DNA of 38,211 nt from NCBI GenBank assembly GCA_003164035.1, contig PLRS01000085.1:1-38211 (forward strand), given 5' to 3'. Shown here piece by piece: positions 17,116-26,776 of the stretch. This DNA comes from Bryobacterales bacterium. Its GTDB lineage: Bacteria > Acidobacteriota > Terriglobia > Bryobacterales > Bryobacteraceae. Numbering within the stretch: the stretch's first letter is position 1; each line of letters starts with the position of its first letter. The notes under the pieces were generated by a model. The model was not told the origin of the DNA and made no database searches. It was given only the letters and a program-made list of their open reading frames with translations. The position numbers and the translations under genes are program-made.

Positions 17116-17547
17116 CTACCGCAAACCCACGAATGGGTTCACGACCCGGACCGTACCATACAGCCGGTCATGCTGCAGGTCCTCGGTGAGAATCTCCTCC
17201 AGGCCGTAATGCTCCGCGTAGGACCAGAGGTGGGCGTCGAACCAATTCAACTGATAGGCTGCGCATCCCCGAAGCGCGTTGCGCAGGATCGCTTCGTTAG
17301 GATAGAGAACCCGAAACTGCCTCAGGAACTCTTCCGCCTCGCGCAGAGCTTCGGCTTGGCTGAGAATGGCATGACCGCGGATGGGACGCGTCGCCGCGGC
17401 GACAAACTCCACGATCGCCTGGTGCGGCACGCGCACCGAGTCTTCGAGGATGCCGCGCCTAAGAATCTCAATGGCAGTTCTCTGCTTCTCGGGGAAGCGG
17501 CTGTCAAACCGGTAAACCAGAATGTTGGTGTCAACGAGAGCGGCCAC
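17116..17547 (-). CDS. vapC: PIN-domain toxin VapC
   Basis: A 143-residue PIN-domain ribonuclease, the toxin of a type II module. The expected acidic metal-binding residues are present: Asp6 (LVDTNIL), Glu47 (AIVEF), Asp104 (WFDAHLW) and Asp123 (LTEDL). Such toxins cut tRNA or rRNA; the target of this one cannot be read from sequence. Its start overlaps the end of the antitoxin gene by 17 bp, typical of coupled translation. It lies convergent to, and 5 bp from, the second PPC gene. Confidence 0.92.
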   Translation of the reverse strand: MAALVDTNILVYRFDSRFPEKQRTAIEILRRGILEDSVRVPHQAIVEFVAAATRPIRGHAILSQAEALREAEEFLRQFRVLYPNEAILRNALRGCAAYQLNWFDAHLWSYAEHYGLEEILTEDLQHDRLYGTVRVVNPFVGLR

Positions 17548-17815
17548 GCCCGTAGAGTTCCTCTCTCGTCCAGCCCCGATCGCGAACCTGCCTCAGCTTG
17601 CGTTTACCGGAACGGCGGCGGTGCCGTTCGGTGGCCTGGTCGAACAGACGGAGCCGGGACTGAATATCGTCGGGCGCCGTTTGTCTACCGGCGGGAATGA
17701 CACGGATCGCGTCTCCGGCCGGAATCCAGTCGATATTGTCGCCGGGGCGAATACCATACTGTTGCACGATTACCCTGGGAACCGTGACCTGGTATTTCGA
17801 AGTTATCTTAGCCAT
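17531..17815 (-). CDS. vapB: AbrB-type antitoxin VapB
   Basis: 94 residues. The N-terminal ~45 form a SpoVT/AbrB swapped-hairpin DNA-binding domain (AKITSKYQVTVPRVIVQQYGIRPGDNIDWI), and the basic C-terminal part (RHRRRSGKRKLRQVRDRGWTREELYGR shortened here to its Arg/Lys-rich core) should wrap and neutralise the PIN toxin. Antitoxin and toxin together normally repress their own promoter; a promoter with an internal palindrome lies upstream at 17843-17871. A GAGGAGG ribosome-binding site precedes ATG 17815. Confidence 0.9.
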   Translation of the reverse strand: MAKITSKYQVTVPRVIVQQYGIRPGDNIDWIPAGDAIRVIPAGRQTAPDDIQSRLRLFDQATERHRRRSGKRKLRQVRDRGWTREELYGRGRSR

Positions 17816-17842
17816 GGCGCGACCGGATCCTCCTCTGTCCTT

Positions 17843-17871
17843 ACCATAGCAAGGACGGAATCCTTGTTCAA
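17843..17871 (-). promoter_or_regulatory. vapBC promoter with embedded operator palindrome
   Basis: Read on the minus strand: -35 TTGAAC (17866-17871), a 17-nt spacer, and -10 TATGGT (17843-17848). The spacer holds the palindrome CAAGGA-N5-TCCTTG (17850-17866), placed where a bound VapBC complex would block RNA polymerase. The transcript would then enter GAGGAGG and the vapB ATG. Confidence 0.65.
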
Positions 17872-17898
17872 GGAGTCGCGTGCCGCGCGGCGAGGAGG

Positions 17899-17915
17899 GC
17901 CGAGACGTTCTCGGC
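17899..17915. terminator. Hairpin downstream of hicB
   Basis: A perfect 7-bp stem GCCGAGA/TCTCGGC with a 3-nt loop lies between the hicB stop and the vapB promoter. It has no T-run, so termination is only possible, not shown. Confidence 0.3.
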
Positions 17916-17983
17916 TCAGCAGGCCGGGCAGCCCTCGCCGTGGGCTTGGGGAACGCTGTCCAACTCCTTCAGCTGAGAAGTAG

Positions 17984-18376
17984 TCAGTGGCCGGCCGGGC
18001 GGCGGCTTCTGGCCTCCCTTCGACCGATTCCTTCAGCGATCAGTGCCGTAACCAACGTATTCAGACTAACGCCTTCGCGTTGCGCGCGCTCGACCAGGCG
18101 GGCATGGAGACTCTTGGGGACGCGCTGGCGCCACTGGCCACTGCTCGCCGCGGAGCTCGGCTGCGGGACTCGTTCACCGAAGTCCGCGATAGTGGCCAGG
18201 CACGCCTCTAGGGCCTCGCGTCCGTGGCGAATGGCATCTTCGGGCGTTTTTCCATCGGCAATGCAACGGGGCACGTCGGGATACTCGACCAAATAGCCTG
18301 CGCCCTCCTCGTCCGGCAAGCGACGAACAACGAACGGATAGGCGTCCAAGTCAAAATTCTGTTTCTTGGCCATCAT
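17984..18376 (-). CDS. hicB: Antitoxin HicB
   Basis: 130 residues. The N-terminal half is the HicB partial RNase H-like fold that blocks the toxin (YPFVVRRLPDEEGAGYLVEY, then PDVPRCIADGKTPEDAI). The C-terminal part is a ribbon-helix-helix DNA-binding domain (VPKSLHARLVERAQREGVSL, then NTLVTALI), so this antitoxin can act as autorepressor. ATG 18376 overlaps the hicA stop in an ATGA arrangement with GGAGGA upstream; a second ATG follows at once. A longer frame to 18499 lies inside hicA and is not coding. The order hicA then hicB is the classical one. Confidence 0.92.
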   Translation of the reverse strand: MMAKKQNFDLDAYPFVVRRLPDEEGAGYLVEYPDVPRCIADGKTPEDAIRHGREALEACLATIADFGERVPQPSSAASSGQWRQRVPKSLHARLVERAQREGVSLNTLVTALIAEGIGRREARSRRPAGH

Positions 18377-18597
18377 TCCTCCAGGAGCTTGAGAAAGTTC
18401 CTGACGTAAACGGGCAGGATCGGTTTGGCGGCGGGGACCGGCGCAACAACGCCGACGCTGTTGATGAACACGACATGGCTTGTTCCGTGCTGACGCCATC
18501 TGAGATTGAAATGCCGGGCCACGACTTTCAAGTCCTCAATTTGCCAATCGCGCGGGTGGTTTTTCATCCTCTCCACCAGCTTCGCAGCGTTTGACAT
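18373..18597 (-). CDS. hicA: mRNA interferase toxin HicA
   Basis: A 74-residue HicA of the double-stranded-RNA-binding fold. The active-site His lies in the block QHGTSHVVF, and the family N-terminus (KLVERMKNHPRDWQIEDLKV) and C-terminal helix (LPVYVRNFLKLLEE) are clear. HicA cleaves mRNA when HicB is lost. Its ATG is 18597, only 4 nt from the large palindrome at 18602-18631. It forms one unit with hicB and sits next to vapBC, giving two modules side by side. Confidence 0.92.
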   Translation of the reverse strand: MSNAAKLVERMKNHPRDWQIEDLKVVARHFNLRWRQHGTSHVVFINSVGVVAPVPAAKPILPVYVRNFLKLLEE

Positions 18598-18601
18598 CGT
18601 T

Positions 18602-18631
18602 CATAATGGTACCGTTGACGGTACCATTATG
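18602..18631. promoter_or_regulatory. Perfect 30-bp palindrome before hicA, likely HicB operator
   Basis: Two perfect 14-bp arms (CATAATGGTACCGT and its complement) are separated by 2 nt, ending 4 nt upstream of the hicA ATG. The position and symmetry fit an operator for the ribbon-helix-helix domain of HicB. On the minus strand the arms include CATAAT and CATTAT, either of which could be a -10 box. No ribosome-binding site is seen between the palindrome and the ATG. Confidence 0.7.
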
Positions 18632-18710
18632 TCCACTCCTACGCGCGCGGGCACGATCAGGTGTCGAAACGAGAACCGCTCCCTTGGGAGCTGTGAACAG
18701 ATCACAAATC

Positions 18711-18781
18711 GCAGGCGGAACCGCCTGCGCCACCAAGGCAGGTGCATTGTTTTCAATGGTGGAGCAGGCGGTTCCGCCTGC
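18711..18781. repeat. Inverted repeat abutting the kdsA stop codon
   Basis: Two 25-bp arms (18711-18735 and 18757-18781) match with one mismatch around a 21-nt loop. Each arm itself contains a small palindrome, GCAGGCGG-AA-CCGCCTGC or its complement. The right arm touches the kdsA stop codon. In RNA it could act as a 3' stem-loop for the kdsB-pyrG-kdsA transcript, but there is no clear T-run. Confidence 0.75.
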
Positions 18782-21275
<2,494 letters not shown>

Positions 21276-22022
21276 CTACCTCCTCTCCATGGACATTTCA
21301 AACAGACGCGCCACGCGGTCCAGGTCGGCGGGCGTATCCACCCCAATCGACTCATACTCGGTTTCGGCCACGCGGATGCGGAAGCCGTTTTCCAGCGCGC
21401 GGAGCTGCTCGAGGCGTTCGGTGCGTTCGAGCGGGCCTATCGGCAGCGACGGATAGGCGCGAAGAAAATCGGTGCGATACACGTATAGGCCGATATGTTT
21501 GTAGTAGCGCGAGCCGGCGGCGCGATCGCGGTCGAAGGGGATCGGGCAGCGCGAAAAATAGATGGCGTCGCCGGCGAGGTTGGTAACCACCTTGACCACG
21601 TTGGGGTCGTCGATCTCGCGCGGATCTTCGATGCGTTTCTTGAGCGTGGCCATGGCCACGGCGGGATCGTGCTCGACAGGCAAAATGGCGGCGTCGATGG
21701 CCGCCGGATCGATGAGCGGCTCGTCGCCCTGGATGTTGACGACGATGTCGGCATTTTCCGAAGCGGCCACTTCCGCCACCCGGTCGGTTCCGGAGGGATG
21801 GTCGGCGCGGGTCATCCGCACGCGCGCCCCGAACTCGCGCGCCGCGCGGTAAATGCGGTCGTCGTCGGTGGCAATCAGCACGGAAGTAAGGTATTGCGCC
21901 GTGCGCGCGCGCTCATAAACATGCTGTAACATCGGTTTAGAGGCGATGGGGGCGAGAGCTTTTCCGGGGAAACGAGAGGAACCGAACCGAGCGGGAATGA
22001 CGCCCAGAATTTTACGCGGCAC
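21276..22022 (-). CDS. kdsB: CMP-Kdo synthetase (3-deoxy-manno-octulosonate cytidylyltransferase)
   Basis: 248 residues. KdsB activates Kdo with CTP to CMP-Kdo for transfer to lipid A. Family motifs: [18 protein letters not shown] (nucleotide-binding loop), [42 protein letters not shown] and [11 protein letters not shown]. It starts at GTG 22022. It is the promoter-proximal gene of the kdsB-pyrG-kdsA operon and is divergent from the first VWA gene, so the operon promoter must lie in or just beyond 22023-22100. Confidence 0.97.
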   Translation of the reverse strand: MPRKILGVIPARFGSSRFPGKALAPIASKPMLQHVYERARTAQYLTSVLIATDDDRIYRAAREFGARVRMTRADHPSGTDRVAEVAASENADIVVNIQGDEPLIDPAAIDAAILPVEHDPAVAMATLKKRIEDPREIDDPNVVKVVTNLAGDAIYFSRCPIPFDRDRAAGSRYYKHIGLYVYRTDFLRAYPSLPIGPLERTERLEQLRALENGFRIRVAETEYESIGVDTPADLDRVARLFEMSMERR

Positions 22023-22098
22023 ACGCTAGGTTACCACAAAAATCCCTGTGTTAGACTTGGGAAAGAAAGGATGGCTAGCGGCCTTGCTGCCTTCCGTC

Positions 22099-23064
22099 AT
22101 GAAGCTGTCGTGCGCGGGCATCTTCAGTCTCGGATTGTTGTTTTCCCTGAGCGGTCAGGAGCAACCGGTCAGCATTGTGCCGCGGCCGAAAGCGCTCGAA
22201 AAAGCCGAGGTATTGCCCAAGGCGAACATCCGGGTGGACAGCACCCTGGTACTGATTCCGGTCACCGTGACCGACCCGATGAACCGCTTCGTGACTGGGC
22301 TGGAGAAGGAAAACTTTCGCTTGTACGAAGACAAGAAGGAGCAGGACATCACCCAGTTTTCGAGCGAAGACGCGCCGCTTTCGGTGGGTGTGATTTTCGA
22401 TTGCAGCGGGAGCATGGGGCACAAACTGGAAAAGTCCCGCCTGGCGGTTTCCCAGTTTTTCAAGACCGCCAATCCGGAGGACGAGTTTTTCCTGGTGCAG
22501 TTCAGCGACACGGCCAGCCTGGCTCAGCCATTTACCCGAAACCTGGAAGAGATCCAGAACCGTCTCACTTTTACCCGGTCCAAGGGCAGGACTGCGCTGC
22601 TGGATGCGGTCTATCTCGGGCTGCATGAAATGAAAAGGGCGAAAAACCCGCGCAAGGCGTTGCTGATTATTTCCGACGGTGGCGACAACAACAGCCGCTA
22701 CACGGAGAACGAGATCAAGGACCTGGTGAAGGAAGCGGACACGCAGATCTACGCCATCGGCATTTATGAGGATGCGGGCGGGCGCGGGCGCACGCCGGAG
22801 GAAGCCAACGGGCCGGCCCTGCTCACGGAAATCGCCGAACAGACGGGCGGACGGCAGTATTCGGTGGACAACCTGAACGAACTGCCGGACGTGGCGGCCA
22901 AGATCGGCGTGGAGTTGCGCAATCAGTACGTGCTGGGATACAGCCCGGGCAATTTGCAGCACGATGGGAAGTACCGCCATGTGCTGGTGAAGATCGTGCC
23001 GCCCCGCGGGCTGCCGCCGCTGCGGCCCTTCTGGAGACTGGGGTACTATGCTCCCGTTCAATAA
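22099..23064 (+). CDS. Secreted VWA-domain protein, acidobacterial VWFA family (first of pair)
   Basis: About 321 residues from ATG 22099: a signal peptide (MKLSCAGIFSLGLLFSLSGQ), a short Pro/Lys-rich stretch, an N-terminal beta module (VDSTLVLIPVTVTD...NFRLYEDKKEQDI) and a VWA domain whose metal site D101-C-S-G-S is intact (FDCSGSM). It ends with a beta-rich module (QYVLGYSP...WRLGYYAP). This layout matches the VWFA-related Acidobacterial domain family, whose function is not known. The frame opens at GTG 22048, but that leaves only 25 bp to the divergent kdsB start, so ATG 22099 is preferred. Its end overlaps the next VWA gene by 17 bp. Confidence 0.88.
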   Translation: MKLSCAGIFSLGLLFSLSGQEQPVSIVPRPKALEKAEVLPKANIRVDSTLVLIPVTVTDPMNRFVTGLEKENFRLYEDKKEQDITQFSSEDAPLSVGVIFDCSGSMGHKLEKSRLAVSQFFKTANPEDEFFLVQFSDTASLAQPFTRNLEEIQNRLTFTRSKGRTALLDAVYLGLHEMKRAKNPRKALLIISDGGDNNSRYTENEIKDLVKEADTQIYAIGIYEDAGGRGRTPEEANGPALLTEIAEQTGGRQYSVDNLNELPDVAAKIGVELRNQYVLGYSPGNLQHDGKYRHVLVKIVPPRGLPPLRPFWRLGYYAPVQ

Positions 23065-24058
23065 ACGCGTGAAGGTTTTGATTCTGCTGGGGGCAGCCTT
23101 AGTCGTGAACGGCCAGCAGAAACCGGCCGGCTCGGGCGCGGCCGAAGACGCGGGAGCGATTTTCCGTGCCGACACGCGGCTGGTAGTTTGTCACGCTACC
23201 GTGGTGGACAAGAACGGCCACCTGGTGACCGATCTCAAACAGCCGGCTTTTACGGTTTACGAAAACGAAGTGCAGCAGGCGATCAAGGTTTTCAAGCGCG
23301 AGGACGTGCCGGTGTCGCTCGGCTTGATCATCGACAACAGCGGCAGCATGCGGGAGAAAAGGGCCAAGGTGGCCGCGGCCGCGCTGGGTCTGGTGAAAGC
23401 GTCCAACCCCGAAGATGAAGTCTTCGTGGTGAACTTTAACGACGAGGCGTTCCTCGACTTGCCGCACGGCGAGGATTTCACCAGCAAGATCTCCGATATG
23501 GAAGAGGCTCTCAGCCGTATCGATGCCCGCGGCGGCACGGCCATGCGCGACGCCATCCGCATGTCCATCGACCACCTGAAGGAAAAGGCCCATCGCGACA
23601 AAAAGGTGCTGGTGGTGGTGACCGACGGGAACGATAATTCCAGCGTGATCAGCCTGGAAAACCTGGTCAAAGCGTCGCAGCAGAGCGATGTGCTGATCTA
23701 TGCGGTCGGTCTGCTGAGCGAAGAGGAACGGCGCGAAGCCGCCCGCGCGAAACGCGCGCTGGAAGATTTGGCATTGGCCACGGGCGGCGAAAGTTACTTT
23801 CCCCACGAACTGGCCGAGGTGGACCGGATTGCCCAGCAGGTAGCGCACGATATCCGCAATCAGTACACCATCGAGTACACGCCCAGCAACCAGGCCATGG
23901 ATTCAACCTACCGCAAGATCCGGATCGTGGTGAGTGCCGCCGGCCATCCGACGGTTCGCACCCGCAGCGGCTATTTCGCCACTCCGGACCAGTCCGCGCC
24001 CCCGGTCAAGAATTCCTCCGAGTTTCAGCAGCCCATCAAAAAAGAAAAGCCGCAATGA
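23048..24058 (+). CDS. Secreted VWA-domain protein, acidobacterial VWFA family (second of pair)
   Basis: A 336-residue paralog of the preceding gene with the same order: signal peptide (KVLILLGAALVVNGQQ), N-terminal beta module (RADTRLVVCHATVVDKNGHLV...FTVYENEVQQAI), VWA domain with intact metal site D96-N-S-G-S (IDNSGSM) and the Asp of VTDGNDN, then the ending QYTIEYTPSNQ and TRSGYFATP. A charged Lys-rich tail follows. Overlapping ends with both neighbours (17 bp upstream, 4 bp downstream) imply coupled translation and perhaps fixed stoichiometry. Binding partners are unknown; VWA domains usually bind proteins through a bound divalent cation. Confidence 0.9.
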   Translation: MLPFNKRVKVLILLGAALVVNGQQKPAGSGAAEDAGAIFRADTRLVVCHATVVDKNGHLVTDLKQPAFTVYENEVQQAIKVFKREDVPVSLGLIIDNSGSMREKRAKVAAAALGLVKASNPEDEVFVVNFNDEAFLDLPHGEDFTSKISDMEEALSRIDARGGTAMRDAIRMSIDHLKEKAHRDKKVLVVVTDGNDNSSVISLENLVKASQQSDVLIYAVGLLSEEERREAARAKRALEDLALATGGESYFPHELAEVDRIAQQVAHDIRNQYTIEYTPSNQAMDSTYRKIRIVVSAAGHPTVRTRSGYFATPDQSAPPVKNSSEFQQPIKKEKPQ

Positions 24059-24297
24059 TACTGGTCCTCTGGCGGCTGACTCGCGGCTACCGCCTGCGGC
24101 CCTGGAGGAGCCCCTATCTGCGCTGGCGACTGGAAACCTACTGGGGTGTCCATGCCGACCGGATCGGGTTTCGCGAGTTCTGGTCGCTTGCCTGGCGGCA
24201 GAGAAAACCGCTGTTCCGCTATCTGCGCTGGGCTGGGGAAATGAATCGCGCGCGCCATCGGGAGCCGGGAATTGATTCAGGCGGAGAACGCGGATAG
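24055..24297 (+). CDS. Small basic protein coupled to the VWA pair, function unknown
   Basis: An 80-residue protein, very rich in Arg and Trp (MILVLWRLTRGYRLRPWRS, with later YLRWRLETYWG). There is no signal peptide and no convincing membrane segment. Its ATG overlaps the stop of the second VWA gene (ATGA), which is the main reason to accept it. Aromatic and basic residues throughout suggest nucleic-acid, ribosome or membrane-surface contact, but that is only inference. I do not recognise the family. Confidence 0.65.
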   Translation: MILVLWRLTRGYRLRPWRSPYLRWRLETYWGVHADRIGFREFWSLAWRQRKPLFRYLRWAGEMNRARHREPGIDSGGERG

Positions 24298-24310
24298 AGG
24301 CGGGGCAAAC

Positions 24311-24343
24311 AAAAAGGGGCAGCTTTCGCCGCCCCCCTTTTCC
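24311..24343 (-). terminator. Rho-independent terminator
   Basis: On the minus strand: a G/C-rich stem, GGGGCGGC with GCTGCCCC (one G-T pair), a GAAA tetraloop, then TTTTT. It lies 19 bp beyond the stop of the small secreted protein gene. An A-run on the other side means it may also act for the plus-strand VWA operon, which ends 14 bp away. Confidence 0.85.
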
Positions 24344-24361
24344 TCCGAGACTGGTGAGAAC

Positions 24362-24580
24362 TTACTTCGAGGTGGTGCCAGCGGTGGTGCCGCTCTTGGG
24401 CGCGGCGGTCGAGTTCTTCTTGCTCACCGGCTTGGTATGCTTTTTGGTCTTGGCCGCGGCCGGCTTGGCCGTCGTCGCGGTGCTGGGTGTGCTGCCGGCG
24501 GCGGGCGGATTGCTCTGCGCGGCGAAAGTGAACGGCACCATGGCGAGTGCCAGTGAAAGGGTGGTCAGCGTCTTTTTCAT
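24362..24580 (-). CDS. Small secreted Lys/Ala/Thr-rich protein
   Basis: 72 residues: a clear signal peptide (MKKTLTTLSLALAMVPFTFA, cut near residue 21), then a disordered chain of Ala, Thr, Pro, Ser and Lys (for example KPAAAKTKKHTKPVSKKN). There are no Cys and almost no aromatic residues in the mature part. The composition recalls acid-shock proteins of the Asr kind, but similarity of composition is not homology. A GGGAG ribosome-binding site precedes ATG 24580 and a strong terminator follows, so the gene is very likely real and monocistronic. Confidence 0.75.
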   Translation of the reverse strand: MKKTLTTLSLALAMVPFTFAAQSNPPAAGSTPSTATTAKPAAAKTKKHTKPVSKKNSTAAPKSGTTAGTTSK

Positions 24581-24717
24581 TTTCTTTTTCTCCCGGCGGG
24601 CCTTACCGCCCGCTCACAATTCCATCTTGCGGTAACCGGCGAAGATTTCCGATAGCCTCGACAGGCTATAAGAGGCCACGAATTCGGGGCATTGGCGGTT
24701 AAGGTTTGTTAGGAATA

Positions 24718-24812
24718 AGCTGTCAGCGTTCAGCAGTCGGCGGTCAGCTTCGAGCTTTCTACCGACCACGATGCCGCAAGAGCTGATCGCTGAAAGCTGA
24801 TCGCTGAAAGCT
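24718..24812. repeat. Inverted clusters of CTGA-type heptamers
   Basis: 24781-24812 contains two tandem copies of GCTGATCGCTGAAA. 24718-24749 holds degenerate complements (GTCAGCGTTCAGC and similar). The two blocks are inverted relative to each other around ~30 nt. They fill most of the gap ahead of the histidine kinase; no promoter was recognised. Confidence 0.55.
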
Positions 24813-24843
24813 CCTCACTCCAGCTATAGTTAGAATCGTTCAG

Positions 24844-26163
24844 ATGCACGCGCGCGAGATCACCCACCGCAACGTTTTCGTGACCCTGATTGCAGGTTTC
24901 GCGCTGGTAATCCTGCTGCTGTTGGCCGCCGCCATCGTGGGCGCGCGCAACATTCACTCCATTCAGACGGGCGCGGCCAGCCTGGCCGAGGAGCAATCCG
25001 TCACCGCCCATCTGATCGACGAATTAGAGCGCCAGCAGACCAGCCTGAGCGACGTGTTCGCGGTTTTGGCGCGCGACCCCGATTCGGTCGATTTCGAGCG
25101 GATTCTCAGTCAGCTCGACGCGGCCGATCGGGACATCGACCGCATCTCCGCGGAAGGCGCCAGGACGGCCGAAAGTGTACTGTGGCAGCGTCTGAAGCAA
25201 TCCTCGCTCGAGTTCTCCGCCGAAGCCCGCCGCATTCTGGCCGAAGACGCGCCGGAGACGTTCGCGCCGGCGGAGCTGTTCCGCGACCATGAAGCTTTTC
25301 TTTCGGTGGTGGCGCGGCTGGTGGAAGCCGAATACCGCAAGGCCGGTGCGGCGCAGGCCGAAATCGACCGGCGCTCGGCGCGGCTGGTTTCCAGCACGGT
25401 GCTCTTCACTGCGGCCAGCGTGCTGCTGGCGCTCGGGTTCGCCGCGTTCACGGTGCGCATGGCCGGCGGGCTGATTCGCGGCCTGGAGGCGCAATCGGCC
25501 GAACTGGCGCGCGTCTCCTGGCACCTGATGGAAGCCCAGGAGGCCACCGCCCAGCGCTTCTCCCATGAGCTGCACGACGAGCTCGGCCAGTCGCTGACCG
25601 CCGTCAAGACCAATCTGGCGGCGCTGAGCGGCAAGGACAAGCTCCACTCCGAACGGCTGGAAGACTGCGCCAGGTTGGTCGATGAGGCCATCGGCAACGT
25701 GCGCCAGATGTCGCAGCTCCTGCGCCCCACCATCCTCGACGATTTCGGATTGGACGCCGGCCTGCGGTGGCTGGCGGAAGGTTTCGGCGCCCGCACCGGT
25801 ATCGAAGTGGTTGTGGAACCCGGCCAGTCCGGCCGCCTGGCCGAGGAAACCGAAACCCACCTGTTCCGCATCGCCCAGGAGGCGCTCACGAACGTGGCCC
25901 GTCATTCGGCGGCGACTCGCGTTGCCATCCGCATGGACCGGCAGGGCGGGGAAGTCCGCCTGGCCATCGAAGACAACGGCCGGGGCCTTCCCGCCGAGCC
26001 CCATGGCGGCGGCATGGGCCTGATCGGCATGCGCGCGCGTGCCCGCAGCGCCGGCGGCGGCGTATCGATTCGCTCGCGCCCCGGGCAGGGTGTTCTAATT
26101 GAGGTTCGGGTACCCCTGCGACCCGAATCGCCCCATGAAACGCATCCGCATTCTTCTGGCTGA
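24844..26163 (+). CDS. Membrane sensor histidine kinase, NarL family (HisKA_3)
   Basis: 439 residues. Two membrane segments (about 11-34 and 183-204) bracket an extracytoplasmic, helix-rich sensor region resembling four-helix-bundle sensors. A short linker follows, then the HisKA_3 domain with His244 in HELHDELGQ as phospho-acceptor. The ATPase domain has the N box EALTNVARHS and the G boxes IEDNGRGLP and GGGMGLIGMRARA. The end overlaps the response regulator gene by 29 bp, so the two form a cognate pair. The signal is unknown. Confidence 0.95.
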   Translation: MHAREITHRNVFVTLIAGFALVILLLLAAAIVGARNIHSIQTGAASLAEEQSVTAHLIDELERQQTSLSDVFAVLARDPDSVDFERILSQLDAADRDIDRISAEGARTAESVLWQRLKQSSLEFSAEARRILAEDAPETFAPAELFRDHEAFLSVVARLVEAEYRKAGAAQAEIDRRSARLVSSTVLFTAASVLLALGFAAFTVRMAGGLIRGLEAQSAELARVSWHLMEAQEATAQRFSHELHDELGQSLTAVKTNLAALSGKDKLHSERLEDCARLVDEAIGNVRQMSQLLRPTILDDFGLDAGLRWLAEGFGARTGIEVVVEPGQSGRLAEETETHLFRIAQEALTNVARHSAATRVAIRMDRQGGEVRLAIEDNGRGLPAEPHGGGMGLIGMRARARSAGGGVSIRSRPGQGVLIEVRVPLRPESPHETHPHSSG

Positions 26164-26770
26164 CGATCACGCCGTAGTCCGCCAGGGTTTCAAGATGATC
26201 CTGGCCGAGCAACCCGATATGGAGATCGCGGGCGAAGCGGCCAACGGGCGCGAGGCGGTCGAACTGGCCGAGAAGATCAAGCCCGACGTGGTGGTGATGG
26301 ACGTGGCCATGCCGGAGCTCAATGGCATCGAAGCTACCCGCCGCCTGGCTGCGTCGGCGCCGCACATCCGCGTGCTGGCGCTGAGCATGCACAAAGACTC
26401 CGTCTATGTGCGGGAGATCCTGCGCGCCGGCGCCCGCGGCTACCTGCTTAAGGATTCGCCCGCCCAGGACCTGCTGGCCGCCGTGCGCGCCGTGGCGGGC
26501 GGGGAAGGCTACCTCAGCCCGGCGGTTTCGAGCGCCGTGCTGGACGACTATCGAAAGCACGTCACCAACCCGATCGATCTGCTCACCAGCCGCGAGCGCG
26601 AAGTGCTGCAGATGTTAGCCGAAGGTAAGACCAACAAGGAAATCGCGGGCGTACTGAACCTGAGCGTCTATACCGTGGATGCGCACCGCGGGCGAATCAT
26701 GGAGAAACTCAACGTGCACAGCATCAACGAGCTGGTGAGATTCGCGGTGCGTAATGGGTTGATCGACTGA
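26135..26770 (+). CDS. LuxR/NarL-type response regulator
   Basis: 211 residues from ATG 26135. The receiver domain (1-120) has the acidic pair in LLADDH, phospho-acceptor Asp56 (VVMDVAMP), Ser/Thr switch region (LALSMH) and Lys (YLLKDSP). The LuxR-type HTH follows at about 147-205 (LTSREREVLQMLAEGKTNKE, then VYTVDAHRGRIMEKLNV). The frame extends to 26099, but ATG 26135 gives the canonical N-terminus. It is the partner of the overlapping histidine kinase; no target promoter is identifiable. Confidence 0.95.
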   Translation: MKRIRILLADDHAVVRQGFKMILAEQPDMEIAGEAANGREAVELAEKIKPDVVVMDVAMPELNGIEATRRLAASAPHIRVLALSMHKDSVYVREILRAGARGYLLKDSPAQDLLAAVRAVAGGEGYLSPAVSSAVLDDYRKHVTNPIDLLTSREREVLQMLAEGKTNKEIAGVLNLSVYTVDAHRGRIMEKLNVHSINELVRFAVRNGLID

Positions 26771-26776
26771 CAACAA

